64,000 nt of DNA from Rosa chinensis. Lineage: Eukaryota > Streptophyta > Magnoliopsida > Rosales > Rosaceae. The notes beneath the pieces are model-generated. The model did no database searches, was not told where the DNA came from, and saw only the letters and a program-made list of their open reading frames with translations. The stretch covers positions 31,044,501-31,108,500 of the forward strand of contig NC_037090.1 in the NCBI RefSeq assembly GCF_002994745.2. The letters run 5' to 3'. Numbering within the stretch: position 1 is the stretch's first letter; every line of letters starts with the position of its first letter. Shown here piece by piece: positions 13,703 to 24,310 of this stretch. Made by a program: the position numbers and the translations under genes.

Positions 13703-13885
13703 CCTGCGCATATTAACAGGTAAGCCAAATACTTCAGCTTGAAGCTTCTTGACAGTTTCATCCACAATCTGATGAAGCTTTATATAATTCTCAGTCCCTT
13801 GGAGAAGCTTATGACTCGAGGACACACAATAGCACAGGATGTCCACTTGTCTGTTTCCTTTGCAATAACCAACTTCCGCCAGGAT
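13703..13885 (-). pseudogene. VIN3-like (VEL family) gene fragment, frameshifted
   Basis: After a plausible splice acceptor at 13886 the minus strand reads SWRKLVIAKET in one frame. From about 13846 it continues in another frame as DILCYCVSSSHKLLQGT, then KLHQIVDETVKKLQAEV and GLPVNMRR. This order matches the stretch after the PHD-like finger of VIN3/VIL proteins (family pattern: W-K-K-Q-L-V-V-A-K-D-A, then V-D-x-L-C-Y-R-x-x-L-S). The two halves are joined by a 2-nt frame change near 13850. Similarity ends near 13703. No PHD finger, fibronectin or VID domain could be found nearby. In plants these proteins work with PRC2 in vernalisation-type silencing; this piece cannot. It sits between the PSI1 fragment and the PPR gene. 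Confidence 0.6.
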
Positions 13886-14095
13886 CTAGATACATGTAAG
13901 AATACAAACCCCAATCAGATTGTTATACAGGAGGAAAAAGTAACGTCTATGTTAGTGCTAGGTACAGATATTACAAAAGAAAATAGAAGAGAAAGGTTTA
14001 CCATCAGCAGAAGAATCCACGGACATAGTGATTGAATAACAAGCAGTCCGCAATGACATGCTTGCTTTGGATTGACCTTTCCGATTCCACTTGGT

Positions 14096-15748
14096 TTACA
14101 ATAGCAAAGAATCATTGGCATTGGAAAAACTTTCGAGTTCCTTCCTCAGTTGACTTAATGTTTGGTATATACTTCTTGAATGAGAATGAGACTTATCATT
14201 GGCTAAGAATTTATGCACAACACCATCAATCTCGATGAAACTCCAAGCAGAAATTGAAACTACCTCTCTATCCTTCATCATTTTCCTTAGCCTCAACACA
14301 TCCTCCCAGTTTTCCATTTTGGCATACATGTTCGCTAAAAGAACATACCTTCCACTATGTTGAGGCTCTAATTGAATGAGAAGCTTCCCAACCTTACCGG
14401 CTAACTCAAAATGGCCATGTATCAGACACCCGTTAAGTAAAGACCCCCATATAGCTCCGTCTGGTTCCATTGCCATACTTCTTATCAATATCTCTGCCTC
14501 TTTCACTCGCCCAGCACGGGCCAAGAGATCAACCATGCACCCATAGTGCTCAATCTCTGGAGCAATGCTATAAATTTTACTCATACGTCCCAATACTCGC
14601 CATGCTTCATTTATCAGAGTTTTGTGATTGCATGCAATGAGAACTCCAACAAATGTCACAGCATTTGGTTTAGGTCCCATCTTTTCCATTTCAGCAAAAA
14701 GTTCAAGCCCTGTATCATTCTCACCATTAGTAGCATATCCCATGATCATAGCACTCCAAGTAGTTACATCTTTACGCGGCATCTTATCAAATATCTCTTT
14801 AGCATCTTTAATGAATCCACATTTTGCATAAAAATCTATTCCTGCCGTACCGAGCTCAAGTCCATACTCAAAACCATGGTCATCTAAATACGTCTGAATC
14901 CACTTCCCTTCCTCGAATGCACCCACAGAAGCACAGGCATTAAGAACACTAACCAAAAGAGACTCTGTCAACCTCACATTCGCACGACAACGCTTGAAAT
15001 CACGAAACAAATCAATAGCTTTGTTGAAACAAGCATTCTGAACATAACCCGAAACCATTGCACTGTAAGACACATCATTTCTCTCAGGCATTTTATCGAA
15101 CAGGTCACGGGCATCATCAACCAACCCATTGCCACAATACCCACTAACAAGACTAGTCCAACACACCACATTCCTATCCAAACTTTCATCAAACACTCTC
15201 CGAGCAAATTCCACAGCTCTCAATTTACAGTACACACTAATAACTGAGCTAGTAACATAAACATCACACTCATGTCCAAACTTCATTATCTGACCATATA
15301 TCTGATCAAGCAAAGGCACCCCAACACAAGCTTTAACCAAAACTGTGAAAGTTCGAGCATTTGGGTCAGCACCTATCCTTCTCATTTGGGTAAAAACAGA
15401 GAGACCCTTTTTGGAATGTGAGTTTTTCAAGAAACCCATGATCATGGAATTGAAATCAAAGACATTGGGTGCCGGAATTCGATTGAATAGAGTCTCTGCG
15501 TGGCGTAAATCCCCATGTTCCGATAAGGCGGAGAAGGCTAAGAGCTTGCTGGTGATGTAGGTGAAACGAGCTAGGCCGGTGATCAGTGTTTGGGCGTGGA
15601 TTTGCTTGAGTTGGTTCATGCTTGAACATGTTTGAAGAAGAAGAAGACAGGGAGCAGGGTGTGGGTTTGATTTGAAAACGAGTCTGCTCATTTGGAGAAG
15701 AGTGGTCTGAAGCAAACAAATGAAGAGTAGGGAATTCCAGCATGACAT
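14096..15748 (-). CDS. Pentatricopeptide repeat protein, PLS class with E/E+ tail, intronless
   Basis: 550 codons in one exon, as is usual for plant PPR genes. PLS proteins bind RNA in mitochondria or plastids and mostly specify C-to-U editing sites. The N-terminus has the common CSSMNQLKQIHAQ block (about residues 42-55), followed by repeated P, L and S motifs. Examples are NVFDFNSMIMGFLKN, NVVCWTSLVSGYCGNG, DVSYSAMVSGYVQN and DVTTWSAMIMGYATNG. The E-type tail follows (about 400-520: PEIEHYGCMVDLLARAGR, AIWGSLLNGCLIHG, GRYVLLANMYA, and then SAWSFIEIDGVVHKFLANDKSH). It ends soon after, without a DYW deaminase domain, so any editing role would need a partner deaminase. Met20 is an alternative start; the first ATG was chosen because the frame is open to it. 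Target transcript and organelle are unknown. Confidence 0.9.
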   Translation of the reverse strand: MSCWNSLLFICLLQTTLLQMSRLVFKSNPHPAPCLLLLQTCSSMNQLKQIHAQTLITGLARFTYITSKLLAFSALSEHGDLRHAETLFNRIPAPNVFDFNSMIMGFLKNSHSKKGLSVFTQMRRIGADPNARTFTVLVKACVGVPLLDQIYGQIMKFGHECDVYVTSSVISVYCKLRAVEFARRVFDESLDRNVVCWTSLVSGYCGNGLVDDARDLFDKMPERNDVSYSAMVSGYVQNACFNKAIDLFRDFKRCRANVRLTESLLVSVLNACASVGAFEEGKWIQTYLDDHGFEYGLELGTAGIDFYAKCGFIKDAKEIFDKMPRKDVTTWSAMIMGYATNGENDTGLELFAEMEKMGPKPNAVTFVGVLIACNHKTLINEAWRVLGRMSKIYSIAPEIEHYGCMVDLLARAGRVKEAEILIRSMAMEPDGAIWGSLLNGCLIHGHFELAGKVGKLLIQLEPQHSGRYVLLANMYAKMENWEDVLRLRKMMKDREVVSISAWSFIEIDGVVHKFLANDKSHSHSRSIYQTLSQLRKELESFSNANDSLLL

Positions 15749-17090
15749 GAAATTGAACTGGTTGGCGAGGGAGGGAGGGAAAGACTAGGGGCTATTATGA
15801 CCCGGTGAAGACATCCGGAAGGCCACTTACTATTTGGTTGCATTGAAATTTCATTAAATGATAGGGCAATTTCATACCAGCTCCCACGTGAGAGCCAAAA
15901 AAAGTAGTTCACATAGCATTGTTAATTTGTATATGAGTGTATAAGATTTTTTTTTTTTTTTTTGGGGGGGGGAGCAGAAACCGAACTGGACTGGAAAATG
16001 GGTTGCGGTTATCAAACCGGAAGAAACAGTTAAGAAAAATGCAGTGGAGCGCACCGGACAACTGGAGGAAATCTTCAAACTGGGCTGCTGTAAGCCATCT
16101 GCATTCAGTTGTTCCAATGTAATTGATATTATAAACGTGCACAAGTAAAATTGCATTAATAAAAAAAGGCATAGGTATAATTGCTAGACATGTCACCATT
16201 CATGAAAGTAGAATTGCTCAGGGGGTTTGATCATAAATGCCAGAATTCAAAAAAATTCCATTTCATATAATATTATTCCCCGTCTCAGTGCTTTCAGAGA
16301 AAAATCACAATGACTAAACAGTGTATACAACACTTGCATGGAGCTAACTACTTAAACTTGATTAGTGGAGTACAAGAACATTGGTGGTGGTCACTCAATT
16401 TTACACTAGTGTACTTAAACCCCCCTCACAACCTTCCCCATAACTTGTTCACCCATCTCCTCCGATTTTCTTTTCCCTCAAACCAAACACCAAGAGGGGT
16501 TGAATTGAAATCTGGGAGGTTAGCTTTTGGAAAGCTCGAAAACTGATGAGAAAAGATAGCTTACATTTGGGAGGTTAGCCAGTGTGTGTGTGTGTGTGTG
16601 TGCATATTCTGCAAGTTCATTGTTTTACTGGTTCAGAACTACGATACAACAACCTTTTAAAGTCTGAAAGTTGTGCGCACATAAATGATCATTATATATG
16701 GAGAATAAAGAAGTAAAATTTCAGCTTTCTACAAGAACATGGGTATATAACATGAACTTAATTGAATAAAAGTGAGTCATGTTAAAAACAGAAATTTAAG
16801 TAGGCCCTAACCTGGACTGGAGCAATGTAACCGGCAATGACCGACATGAATTTCCAGTTGCATCAACCACGTACCTTAGCCACTCCAAAATCCGCTGGCT
16901 CCAAAAGTCCAATCCACTCCTATTGAACAAATCGATGCCCAAATTGGAGGGATGAAAAACAAGCCCAGAAAAGATAAGAAGAATAAAAGCAATCAAACAA
17001 ATTGAAGAAGGATCACGAATCTCACACTGGAAATCGCCCAAACCAAAATCAACCAACCAAGGCGCCGACGGTGAACTTGTTGCATAGGAG
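15749..17090. other. Intergenic, with homopolymer and microsatellite tracts
   Basis: Upstream of the PPR gene. Contains a T run joined to a G run (about 15949-15972) and a (GT)n tract (16582-16602). A stretch at about 16796-17056 has an open minus-strand frame of 86 codons with no recognisable family. No RNA gene or transposon terminus was identified. Confidence 0.4.
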
Positions 17091-17262
17091 TGAGAGGATC
17101 TCTCTTGTATAGTTTAAAGATGAAATCAAAGATTTGACCCGATTCATGGGCATGAATAGACTCGTGTCGGCGAGAGAAACACATAACACATACCTTCCAA
17201 GGGTCGTCGGACGGCAGATATCTGGCCCGTTCGAGTTTTGCCTAAAAACAGGTATGTAGATT
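17091..17262. repeat. Dispersed repeat, copy 2 (pair with 11931-12108)
   Basis: Same ordered phrases as the copy at 11931: AAAGATGAAATCAAAG, GATTCATGGGCATGAA, GTGTCGGCGAGAGAAACACA, GGTCGTCGGACGGCAGA and GTTCGAGTTTTGC, then AGGTATGTAG. Orientation is the same. The two copies flank the block that holds the PSI1 fragment and the PPR gene. Confidence 0.7.
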
Positions 17263-17727
17263 TTCAATTCAGGATAGTAGATTTTCGAAAGATGATAATT
17301 AATTTTTTTTCAAGAGAATGATAATAATTTTTCTGAAGAAGTTTCGGTTCGTTAACAGTATTAGGGCATTGAGTTAAATTTTCTGAGTGCAAAATTTTTA
17401 AATGTTTCGTATTATCTGTATTAGGTTTATTAAAGAACACAGCGGTCTTTTGTCACCTATTATCATACCCAAAAGCAAATAAGACATCATCTTGATCTTA
17501 ACATATACCACCGCAAGTGGTTCAGTGGATGCATTAGATCCCTCCACCGAAACGTTCAAGATTTGTAAACCCTACATTCTGCGTTCGAATGTTGGGTTGA
17601 TTTAGTGTTATTTACTGAATTATAAATGTGGTGCGGGGAGGTGATGCAATGCTCTATTCGGGTCCTAAGTGGACTAATCTCTGAGCTTAAAAAGTTTTTG
17701 AGATACCGCGAACGGTTGAAAATGAGG

Positions 17728-17728
<1 letters not shown>

Positions 17729-17759
<31 letters not shown>
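17729..17759. repeat. (TG)n(TA)n compound microsatellite
   Basis: A TG run followed directly by a TA run, a few bases before the left end of a fold-back MITE copy. Confidence 0.9.
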
Positions 17760-17959
17760 TAAAATAAGGGATCTATTTTTTGTCATTTTAATGGATTCTT
17801 TGTGGAACCCACTTTTTTATCATTTATCGACATCTCGACTGTTCAGTTCTTAGAGCTCTATGACTAGATCACTTTGCAAATTTTCAACCAAATTGATGAC
17901 CGTTAAAGTATCAAACTAAATTTATCCAACTTAAACTGTTCATGTTTATAATTGTAAAT

Positions 17960-18154
17960 TTTTTTTTTTTTTTACTTTGTCAAGGGAAACCCAAAGGCTT
18001 CCTAAGCCCAAAATAAACCCCTTCGACGCATGTGAAATGCTCCAACTGTGTATTGCAGCACAGTGCCTGACCACTTTGATAGCTTCAGGGTTTGAATTTA
18101 GGTTGGGGAGCACACCCAACTATGCAAGAACCATTAGGTCACTTGCACTGGTTG
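17960..18154 (-). mobile_element. tRNA-like SINE, about 195 bp, with 14-bp target duplication
   Basis: A T run at 17960-17973 on the plus strand is the A tail of a minus-strand element. Perfect 14-bp duplications TTATAATTGTAAAT lie at 17946-17959 and 18155-18168. On the minus strand the 5' part reads GTGACCTAATGGTTCTTGCA, similar to a Pol III A box, and a B-box-like TTCAAACCCTG follows about 40 bp later. Family name unknown. Plant SINEs of this build are moved by LINE machinery. The interrupted MITE sequence continues directly after the right duplication. Confidence 0.8.
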
Positions 18155-18657
18155 TTATAATTGTAAATCATAGTTATGGATATCTTAGAGCATCTTTAAC
18201 AATGCTAGCCATTTTTTAGTTAAATTTTAGCCAAAGTAACTAAAAAGTCATTTTGGCTAGCCACTTTCTTTAGAAATACGTCTGCACAAGTTTTCTCTAT
18301 TTTGGCTAGACTTGAATTTATATTATTTATTAAATGAAGAAAAATATATTAAACATATTTGTAAATTACATAGAATGACTTAAAAAGAATGTTTTAAATT
18401 AAGAAAAATAATAGAGTCTCATCTCGCTCTCTATATTTAGGAAAGAAATAGCTAAAAGTCAAAATGGAAAGTTACTTAGGAGTTTGGTGCAGCTGCTAAA
18501 ATGATAAAAAGCTAAACATACTCTTTTATTTTTTTAAAGAAATGTGGATTTCATTAAACGCATGCCAAGATGGTCATTACATATCCTTCTGCTGTTTTTA
18601 ACTAGACAAATCAATAAGTTGCAGTACTAGAACTACTGTGATATATAGGAGATAGAC

Positions 18658-19281
18658 TAGGGCTGTCACTCGGTCGGTTCGAATCGGTTATAGGTATTAC
18701 CAACTTCAAAACCAAAGCTTTCGGTTTCAAAACTGAGCTACCAATTACAGACCAAAATTTTTGGTTTTTAATTATATCTACCAAATTCGGTATTTCGGTT
18801 TTCGGTATTACCAACTTTAGAATAACTAATTCTTTATAATATAAATTAGAATAAACAAAACTAGGTTTTTGAATTTTATAGTCATAAACGTTGTATTCAT
18901 CTACTAATTATAGCTTTCTTTTGTATATATGACATCAAGTTCTAGCAATTTTCAATAAAACTAGGTTATTTAACCATCTTTGACTAGGTTACTTAAAATA
19001 CATGTACTATTAATGTAGTATATGTAGTAATGTTCATACTATTACAAAAGTTTTTATGTTTATTTCTTAAAATACATGTATGTGTATTGAAAATTGTAGT
19101 ATATAAATCTAATATTTAGATAATCGGTAGATTCGGTATTTACCAAAACCAAACCAACTTTTTTGGTAATTTTCGATTTCGGTTTTATCGGTTTCGGTTA
19201 CCAAAAAGTCGGTTTACCAAACCTAAAACATCGGTTGGTATTTGGTCGGTTTGGTAATTACCAAATCAAGTGGCAGCCCTA
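18658..19281. mobile_element. hAT-type MITE, 624 bp, with 8-bp target duplication
   Basis: Ends are TAGGGCTGTCAC at the left and TGGCAGCCCTA at the right, an inverted pair. The 8-bp flank AGATAGAC occurs at 18650-18657 and again at 19282-19289. Eight-base duplications with TAGGG-type ends mark the hAT superfamily. The interior is AT-rich with repeated GGTTTCGGT / ACCGAAACC-like phrases near both ends (subterminal repeats). No coding capacity. It lies inside the Harbinger-like element. Confidence 0.85.
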
Positions 19282-19382
19282 AGATAGACCATCTATATTC
19301 AAACTAACCGCTCACTTATTTAAGTGAGCCTATAAACTATGGAGATTGTAAGACATGATATATAGGCCCCTACCACACCTAC

Positions 19383-20357
19383 CTATATTTTATCCTTGCC
19401 CTTCAAATTAGGGCTTAGGGGTTCTGTCGAGCACAAACACTTCTCGAACCCTAGGGAGATTTGACCTAGCAGTAGAGTGAAGTGGGCCCCATAGTAGAGC
19501 CCAAGCCCATCACTTTCTCTTTGCATTTTCCTTGTCTGGCCCATAATAGCAATGATGAGCCCAGTCCCAAGAAACATAAGCTTAGGCCTTATAGTTTGAC
19601 CTAGCCCAATTGGGGCAAAGCCCAATTTCACGAAGGCATCAGCGCCGCTGCCACAGTCCCTGGCATCACCGTCGCAGGAAATCACGCCACCCATCACACT
19701 GCCAAAGACTAGCCTAACCATCTGATAGTACTGGGCAACCATTATCGAAACTGATTTGGACACCCAGATCGAGCAACTTGTCTCCATCACCTTTGCCATC
19801 TCAGGCCGCTTCGATCAAGCTTCGTCGGACATCACCCCTGCCAGCAGCTCCATCCCAACTCTGCCGCCCATTCGAGCCTTAGACAACGACGGTATAGTGC
19901 CGTCATACCAAGACAGATGGAGATCGGGCCGCCACCAATCAGGCCACCACCCAATACACCACCACCCCAATTGCAGGTCGCCGTTGAGCAGAAAATTGCT
20001 GGTCGTTACCATCCATAGACGGTCTGCTATTGCCGTCCTTATGAGCAAAGCTGCAAAAATTTTGCCCCGCCTTCGTGAGTCTCCGTTGCATGTCCCCTCC
20101 TCGATCGTTCTTGCCCAAACTTCCAGCGGCCCTGGGTCATCGCTGTCAACCCCAATTCGAAAAGAAAGATCAAGAGATCGGGAAAAATAGAGCGGTCCAT
20201 ACTCAAAGTTAGATTCGCTTTCCTTTGTTAAGAGTGGACGGAGTCGTCCTTGAGGTTCAACACGGCCAGAACCACTGTGCTTGGCACCGCCCCAGGGGAA
20301 CAGTGTTAGGGTGAGCATGAAGAGGAGTGCTCTTAGAGAGAGATTACGGTTTGCCAT
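19383..20357 (-). other. GC-rich cargo segment inside the Harbinger-like element
   Basis: Base composition rises sharply relative to the surrounding AT-rich element. Two long minus-strand frames (19383-19799, 138 codons; 19815-20357, 180 codons) and a plus-strand frame (19756-20190) are open. None shows a domain I recognise. The 180-codon frame begins with a short hydrophobic stretch (LRALLFMLTLTLFPWGG) but the rest is Trp/Arg-rich low-quality sequence. This may be captured host or retroelement DNA; a coding role is not supported. Confidence 0.4.
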
Positions 20358-20580
20358 TTTCGCTAAACATACTCTCTAAAATAGCTAAGAAGTCAAGATA
20401 AAGAGTCTGTTAAACATGCTCTTAACGATTATCAATTTGGTTGGAAATTTACAGAAATGATCTACTCATAGTCTTAAAAACTAAACAGTTAAGATATTAA
20501 TATGTGATTAAAAAGTTTGTTTAATAACCGATTTCTAAAAATGGCTAAAAATAAGTAAATCCCTCAGTAGAGGGCCCCCA

Positions 20581-20610
20581 ATATATATATAGACACACAC
20601 ACACACATAT
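20581..20610. repeat. (TA)n(AC)n microsatellite between two MITEs
   Basis: A TA run, then an AC run, sits exactly between fold-back MITE copy 1 and the next copy. Confidence 0.9.
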
Positions 20611-20618
20611 CCTATCAA

Positions 20619-20979
20619 GAGCGCGCTTTGAAATTAATGTGTGAAGTTTGAGTTTTTGGTCACTTTTCGGTCACATATCCACATCTCGACCGTTCAGTTT
20701 TTAGGTACTAGTGTATAGATCATCTCTGTAAATTTTCAGCCAAAATGATGATCGTTAAGCCATCGATAACTGCCTTAAAGCTAGTATGGTTTAGGTTGAC
20801 AGATTCAGTCCGTTCATTGGTTTAAGCGAGTTAGATACCTTAACGATCATCAATTTGGCTGAAAATTTGCAGAGATGATCTATACAGTAGTACCTAAAAA
20901 CTGAACAGTCAAGATGTGGATATGCGACCGAAAAGTGACCAAAAACTCTAACTTCACACGTTAATTTCAAAGCGGAGCT
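20619..20979. mobile_element. Fold-back MITE, copy 2
   Basis: The left arm (GCGCTTTGAAATTAATGTGT, then CACTTTTCGGTCACATATCC, TCTCGACCGTTCAGTTTTTA) returns inverted in the right arm (CTGAACAGTCAAGATGTGGA, GCGACCGAAAAGTGACC, ACACGTTAATTTCAAAGCG). The two arms can pair over about 150 bp. No coding capacity. Shares the arm sequence with the copies at 17766, 21029 and 23480 but has different outer ends. Confidence 0.85.
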
Positions 20980-20989
20980 CCGCTGTAAA

Positions 20990-21024
20990 TAAAATATGTA
21001 TGTGTGTGTGTGTATACACACAGT
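20990..21024. repeat. TG/TA microsatellite between two MITEs
   Basis: ATGTATGTGTGTGTGTG followed by TATACACACA, between fold-back copies 2 and 3. Confidence 0.85.
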
Positions 21025-21028
21025 CCGT

Positions 21029-21418
21029 CTCAGGTGCGGACGTCCGTACCGAGCGAAAGGTACGGATTTCCTGTTTTCGACCACTTTCCGGCCACATTTT
21101 TACATCTTAACCGTTCAGTTTTTAGGTCCTAGTGTACGGATCACCTCTACAAAATTTCAGCCAATTTGGTGATCGTTAAGGCATCCAAAACTGCAATTTA
21201 CCATTATAAATACGAACGGTTCCGGTTCGACAGATTCGGTCCATTCGTATAAAATGCAGTTTTGGATGCCTTAACGATCACTAAATTGGCTGAAATTTTG
21301 TAGAGGTGATCTATACACTAGGACCTAAAAACGGAACGGTTAAGTAAAAATGTGACCGAAAAGTGGTCGAAAACAGGAAATCCGTACCGAAAATTCGGTA
21401 CGGACGTCCGCACCTGAG
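21029..21418. mobile_element. Fold-back MITE, copy 3, 390 bp
   Basis: Perfect 22-bp inverted ends, beginning CTCAGGTGCGGACGTCCG at 21029-21050 and mirrored at 21397-21418. Inside, the arms carry the family sequence (AACCGTTCAGTTTTTAGGTC, CAGCCAATTTGGTGATCGTT) and pair over most of the element. Target duplication could not be assigned because both sides run into TG/TA repeats. Confidence 0.88.
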
Positions 21419-21424
21419 AAAAAT

Positions 21425-21446
21425 TATATATGTGTGTGTGTGTGTG

Positions 21447-21490
<44 letters not shown>
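21425..21490. repeat. Compound (TA)(TG)(TA)n microsatellite, about 65 bp
   Basis: TATATGTG, a TG run, then a long TA run ending at 21490. It forms the boundary of the PSI1 segment that is duplicated at 12313. Confidence 0.92.
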
Positions 21491-21491
<1 letters not shown>

Positions 21492-21959
21492 GTCTTCCCA
21501 TAATTGTGTGTTGTGATTTTCAAAGTGCCGTATTATGTCATACAAGAAAATATAATCCACAAATGCCATTCAATAATTCTACACTTTTCCCAAACAAAGC
21601 TGCTTTAACATTGAACCTATCAGCATAACATAGTGCTCTCAGACCAAAGAAAAAAAGAAAAAGGCCGCATAACATAATGCTCTTTGGCATTGAGAAGGCC
21701 ATTCATTTTCATCAGTTACGTGGAATTAGTGGAACTTAAAATGAGCTTCATGAGAAAATAATAAACCAAAACACAAAAACTTGCAATAAACAAACGAGTT
21801 GTACTGTCCGCAAACTTACCCCCTCTATATACCCGTTCAGGACAGTTGCAACTAAAAGTGGCTCTACCCATAGTGAAAATATGCACAGTAAATTTCTCGT
21901 GGGAGTAGTAATTACACTCATACATCACACTAGTCAATGTCAAAGCATCCCTAGATACT

Positions 21960-24274
21960 TTACTCCCTTGGATGATGATGATCTCTCTGTGTGTCCACTC
22001 TATCTATGACATCCAAGGCTTTTTCCTTATCTATACCAAAATCAATGACAGGAACCCCAGAAGAGAGCCTACTGAAAGGTAACAATTTCTTGGTTTCTTC
22101 CCCAGATGTATAGCTGTTACTCTTGTTCAATCTGCTCCGGTTTCCCAAACTAGAGTTTGCGTTGTCAAAGTCCTGACTTTTACTAATTCCGGGAACCCGT
22201 CTTCTCTTACTGACATCCTGCAGCATCTCCTGGTCATCAGTTGTTAGCATGGTTGAGGGGGGAATGTCCTTGATCTGATCATTTGTCTTTGGGAGGGTTT
22301 TGGTAGCTATGGACTTAACAGGTGACCGCATACCCACACTTGTGGATGCAGGCTTACTTTGAGAGACCAAATAATGAAGCCACAATACTAGTTTGAGTAC
22401 ACAGGCTTCTGTTTTTTCCCTATTTGCATGATGGAATGTCTCTATCCGAATCACCTCAGTCTGTGGAGCTGGTTTACGGTTCGTCTCAGAGCTACATAAA
22501 AGGAATGGTAGACTAAGAAACCCAAACATGAAAAGAAAACATGGTAGAGGACAGTGAAAAGAAACAGTACATTGTTACTTACCCAGTACTCGCCCACTCA
22601 CCTACCCACCCAAAACCATGGTGATCTCTGTTAAAAGATTATGGAACCAAAGAAACAAAATGATGAATCAGTAACGAGGTGTAGCAATAAAAAGCTACAA
22701 ATGTATCTCACAAACGCTTGAGAAAAATATCTGCTTTGCAGAACAGCTGGCCATCTTACTTGGCTGTGTTTGCAGCCATTGGAACAAGCCAGTGTAGAGT
22801 TTTCTCCATCTCAGCTTTGATTTCTGTGATAGTGAGCTGCAGGAAACAATTTAGAAGGTAAAAAAAGCTACTTCAAAGTTCAAACAATTATCAGCTACTG
22901 ACTTGCCAAAACAGAAAAAGAAAGCCTGGTTATAAATATCAGTTCTTCTATTATTCAAACTCTGAATTGCATTGTGTGTCTGCAACAATGTGATGCATTA
23001 CTTTCTTTAAAAATGGATCCCTTCAAGGAAAGAGTGTCTATATAGAGAGTCCTGTTCTTAAAAGGGACGCCTCAAAAAATAAAAAATAAAAATAAGCATC
23101 ATACTGGTGAAGCACAGCTCATGACATGATGAAATAAAATGAACCATGCATTTTTGAAGTTCCCATTTGATAATCATCTTTCATAAACCAATCCTAAATC
23201 ATTACACCATTTGATTATCATCATTTTAATATTCATCAAGAACATTATGTCTGTCTAATTGTTCGATACTTTGATCTGTTATGAGAAGATAAGTAGATGA
23301 CTAAATGGTTTCCAATTGGCCGATTTCATTTGCCAGAGGTCATCCTTGAATGAGGACCTAATACATGGATGCTTTGGATTGTTATAGCATTGAGGGATCG
23401 GTTCATATCCTTGGACAATTTTGTGGTAGAAATAGGGATCCTTCTTTACAAGGGGACTCCTATACATTATACATATATAGGGCCCTTCCACTGAGGGATT
23501 CCTTGTGGGACCCAACTTTTGACCGCATTTTAACATCTCGACCGTTCAGTTTTTCAGTCCTAATGTATAGATCAAATCTGCAAATTTTCAGCCAACTTAA
23601 TGATCATTAAGGTATCGAACGAGTTTAAATCAATGGATGAACCAAATCTGTCCAACCTGAACCGTTCATGTTTATAATTTTAAATCACAGTTTTGAATAC
23701 CTTAATGATTATCAATTTGGCTGAAATTTGCAGAGGTGATATACTCAGATAGACCTAAAAATTGAACGGTGGAGATGTGGATATGTGCTGGAAAAGTGGG
23801 TCTAATAAGCTATCCCTTATAATAGCCAAAAAAGGGATCCCTCACTAGAAGGGCCCTGTGTGTTTGTGTCTATATATATAATAGACGAGAGAGATGAGAT
23901 AATACCTCTTCTTTAATATGGAAAGAGTGTAATTTGGAGCGTAAAGACGATTTTATATTAGGCGGCAAGCTCTGGTATAATGTATCTCTTGTAGTTGGAG
24001 GCGGAGCACTTGACCGGACTACCTAAATGCAACAAAGCAGACTCAGCAAAAAGCTTGAGAGGAAGATTATTGGTATATGGAAGATGCATAAGAGCGAAGA
24101 CTAATACAGTTTAATTGTTAGCTGATATTTATTTAAATTATACAATTAGACAAATTACAACCCACTAGGTGAATTGTGCAATTGATTTAGCTTTTCATTA
24201 AAAAAAATGAAAAAATTATGTGATACAAGGGACAAATCAAATAACTCAACTCCACATTATTAGTTTAATCATAA

Positions 24275-24310
<36 letters not shown>

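Larger units (their letters stand above)
18188..20421. mobile_element. PIF/Harbinger-like non-autonomous element, 2.2 kb
   Basis: The left end GAGCATCTTTAACAATGCT matches the inverted right end (plus strand AGAGTCTGTTAAACATGCTC). It is flanked by TTA at 18185-18187 and 20422-20424. Joining the flanks restores the fold-back MITE sequence (TATCTTAACGATTATCAATT). TTA duplications and GAGCATCT-type ends are typical of the PIF/Harbinger group. No transposase frame is present. The interior holds a hAT MITE and a GC-rich segment of unknown origin. Confidence 0.7.
17766..20578. mobile_element. Fold-back MITE, copy 1, split by two later insertions
   Basis: The left part (17766-17959, with GACATCTCGACTGTTCAGTT and GCAAATTTTCAACCAAATTG) and the right part (about 20422-20578, with ATTATCAATTTGG and ending CCCTCAGTAGAGGGCCCC) are the two arms of the family seen intact at 23480-23856. 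A short middle piece survives at 18155-18187. Subtracting the SINE plus its 14-bp duplication and the Harbinger-like element plus its 3-bp duplication leaves about 367 bp, close to the 377 bp of the intact copy. That arithmetic is strong support for the nested reading. Confidence 0.82.

Noticed and set aside
14096..15748. DYW-type editing factor
   Set aside because: The protein ends shortly after the E/E+ region, with no HxE...CxxC deaminase signature.
15937..16199. Frames around the T/G homopolymer run
   Set aside because: Open only because of the homopolymer; no domain or splice context.
21311..21628. Tyr/Ile/His-rich frames on both strands
   Set aside because: They are translations of TA/TG microsatellites and MITE arms.
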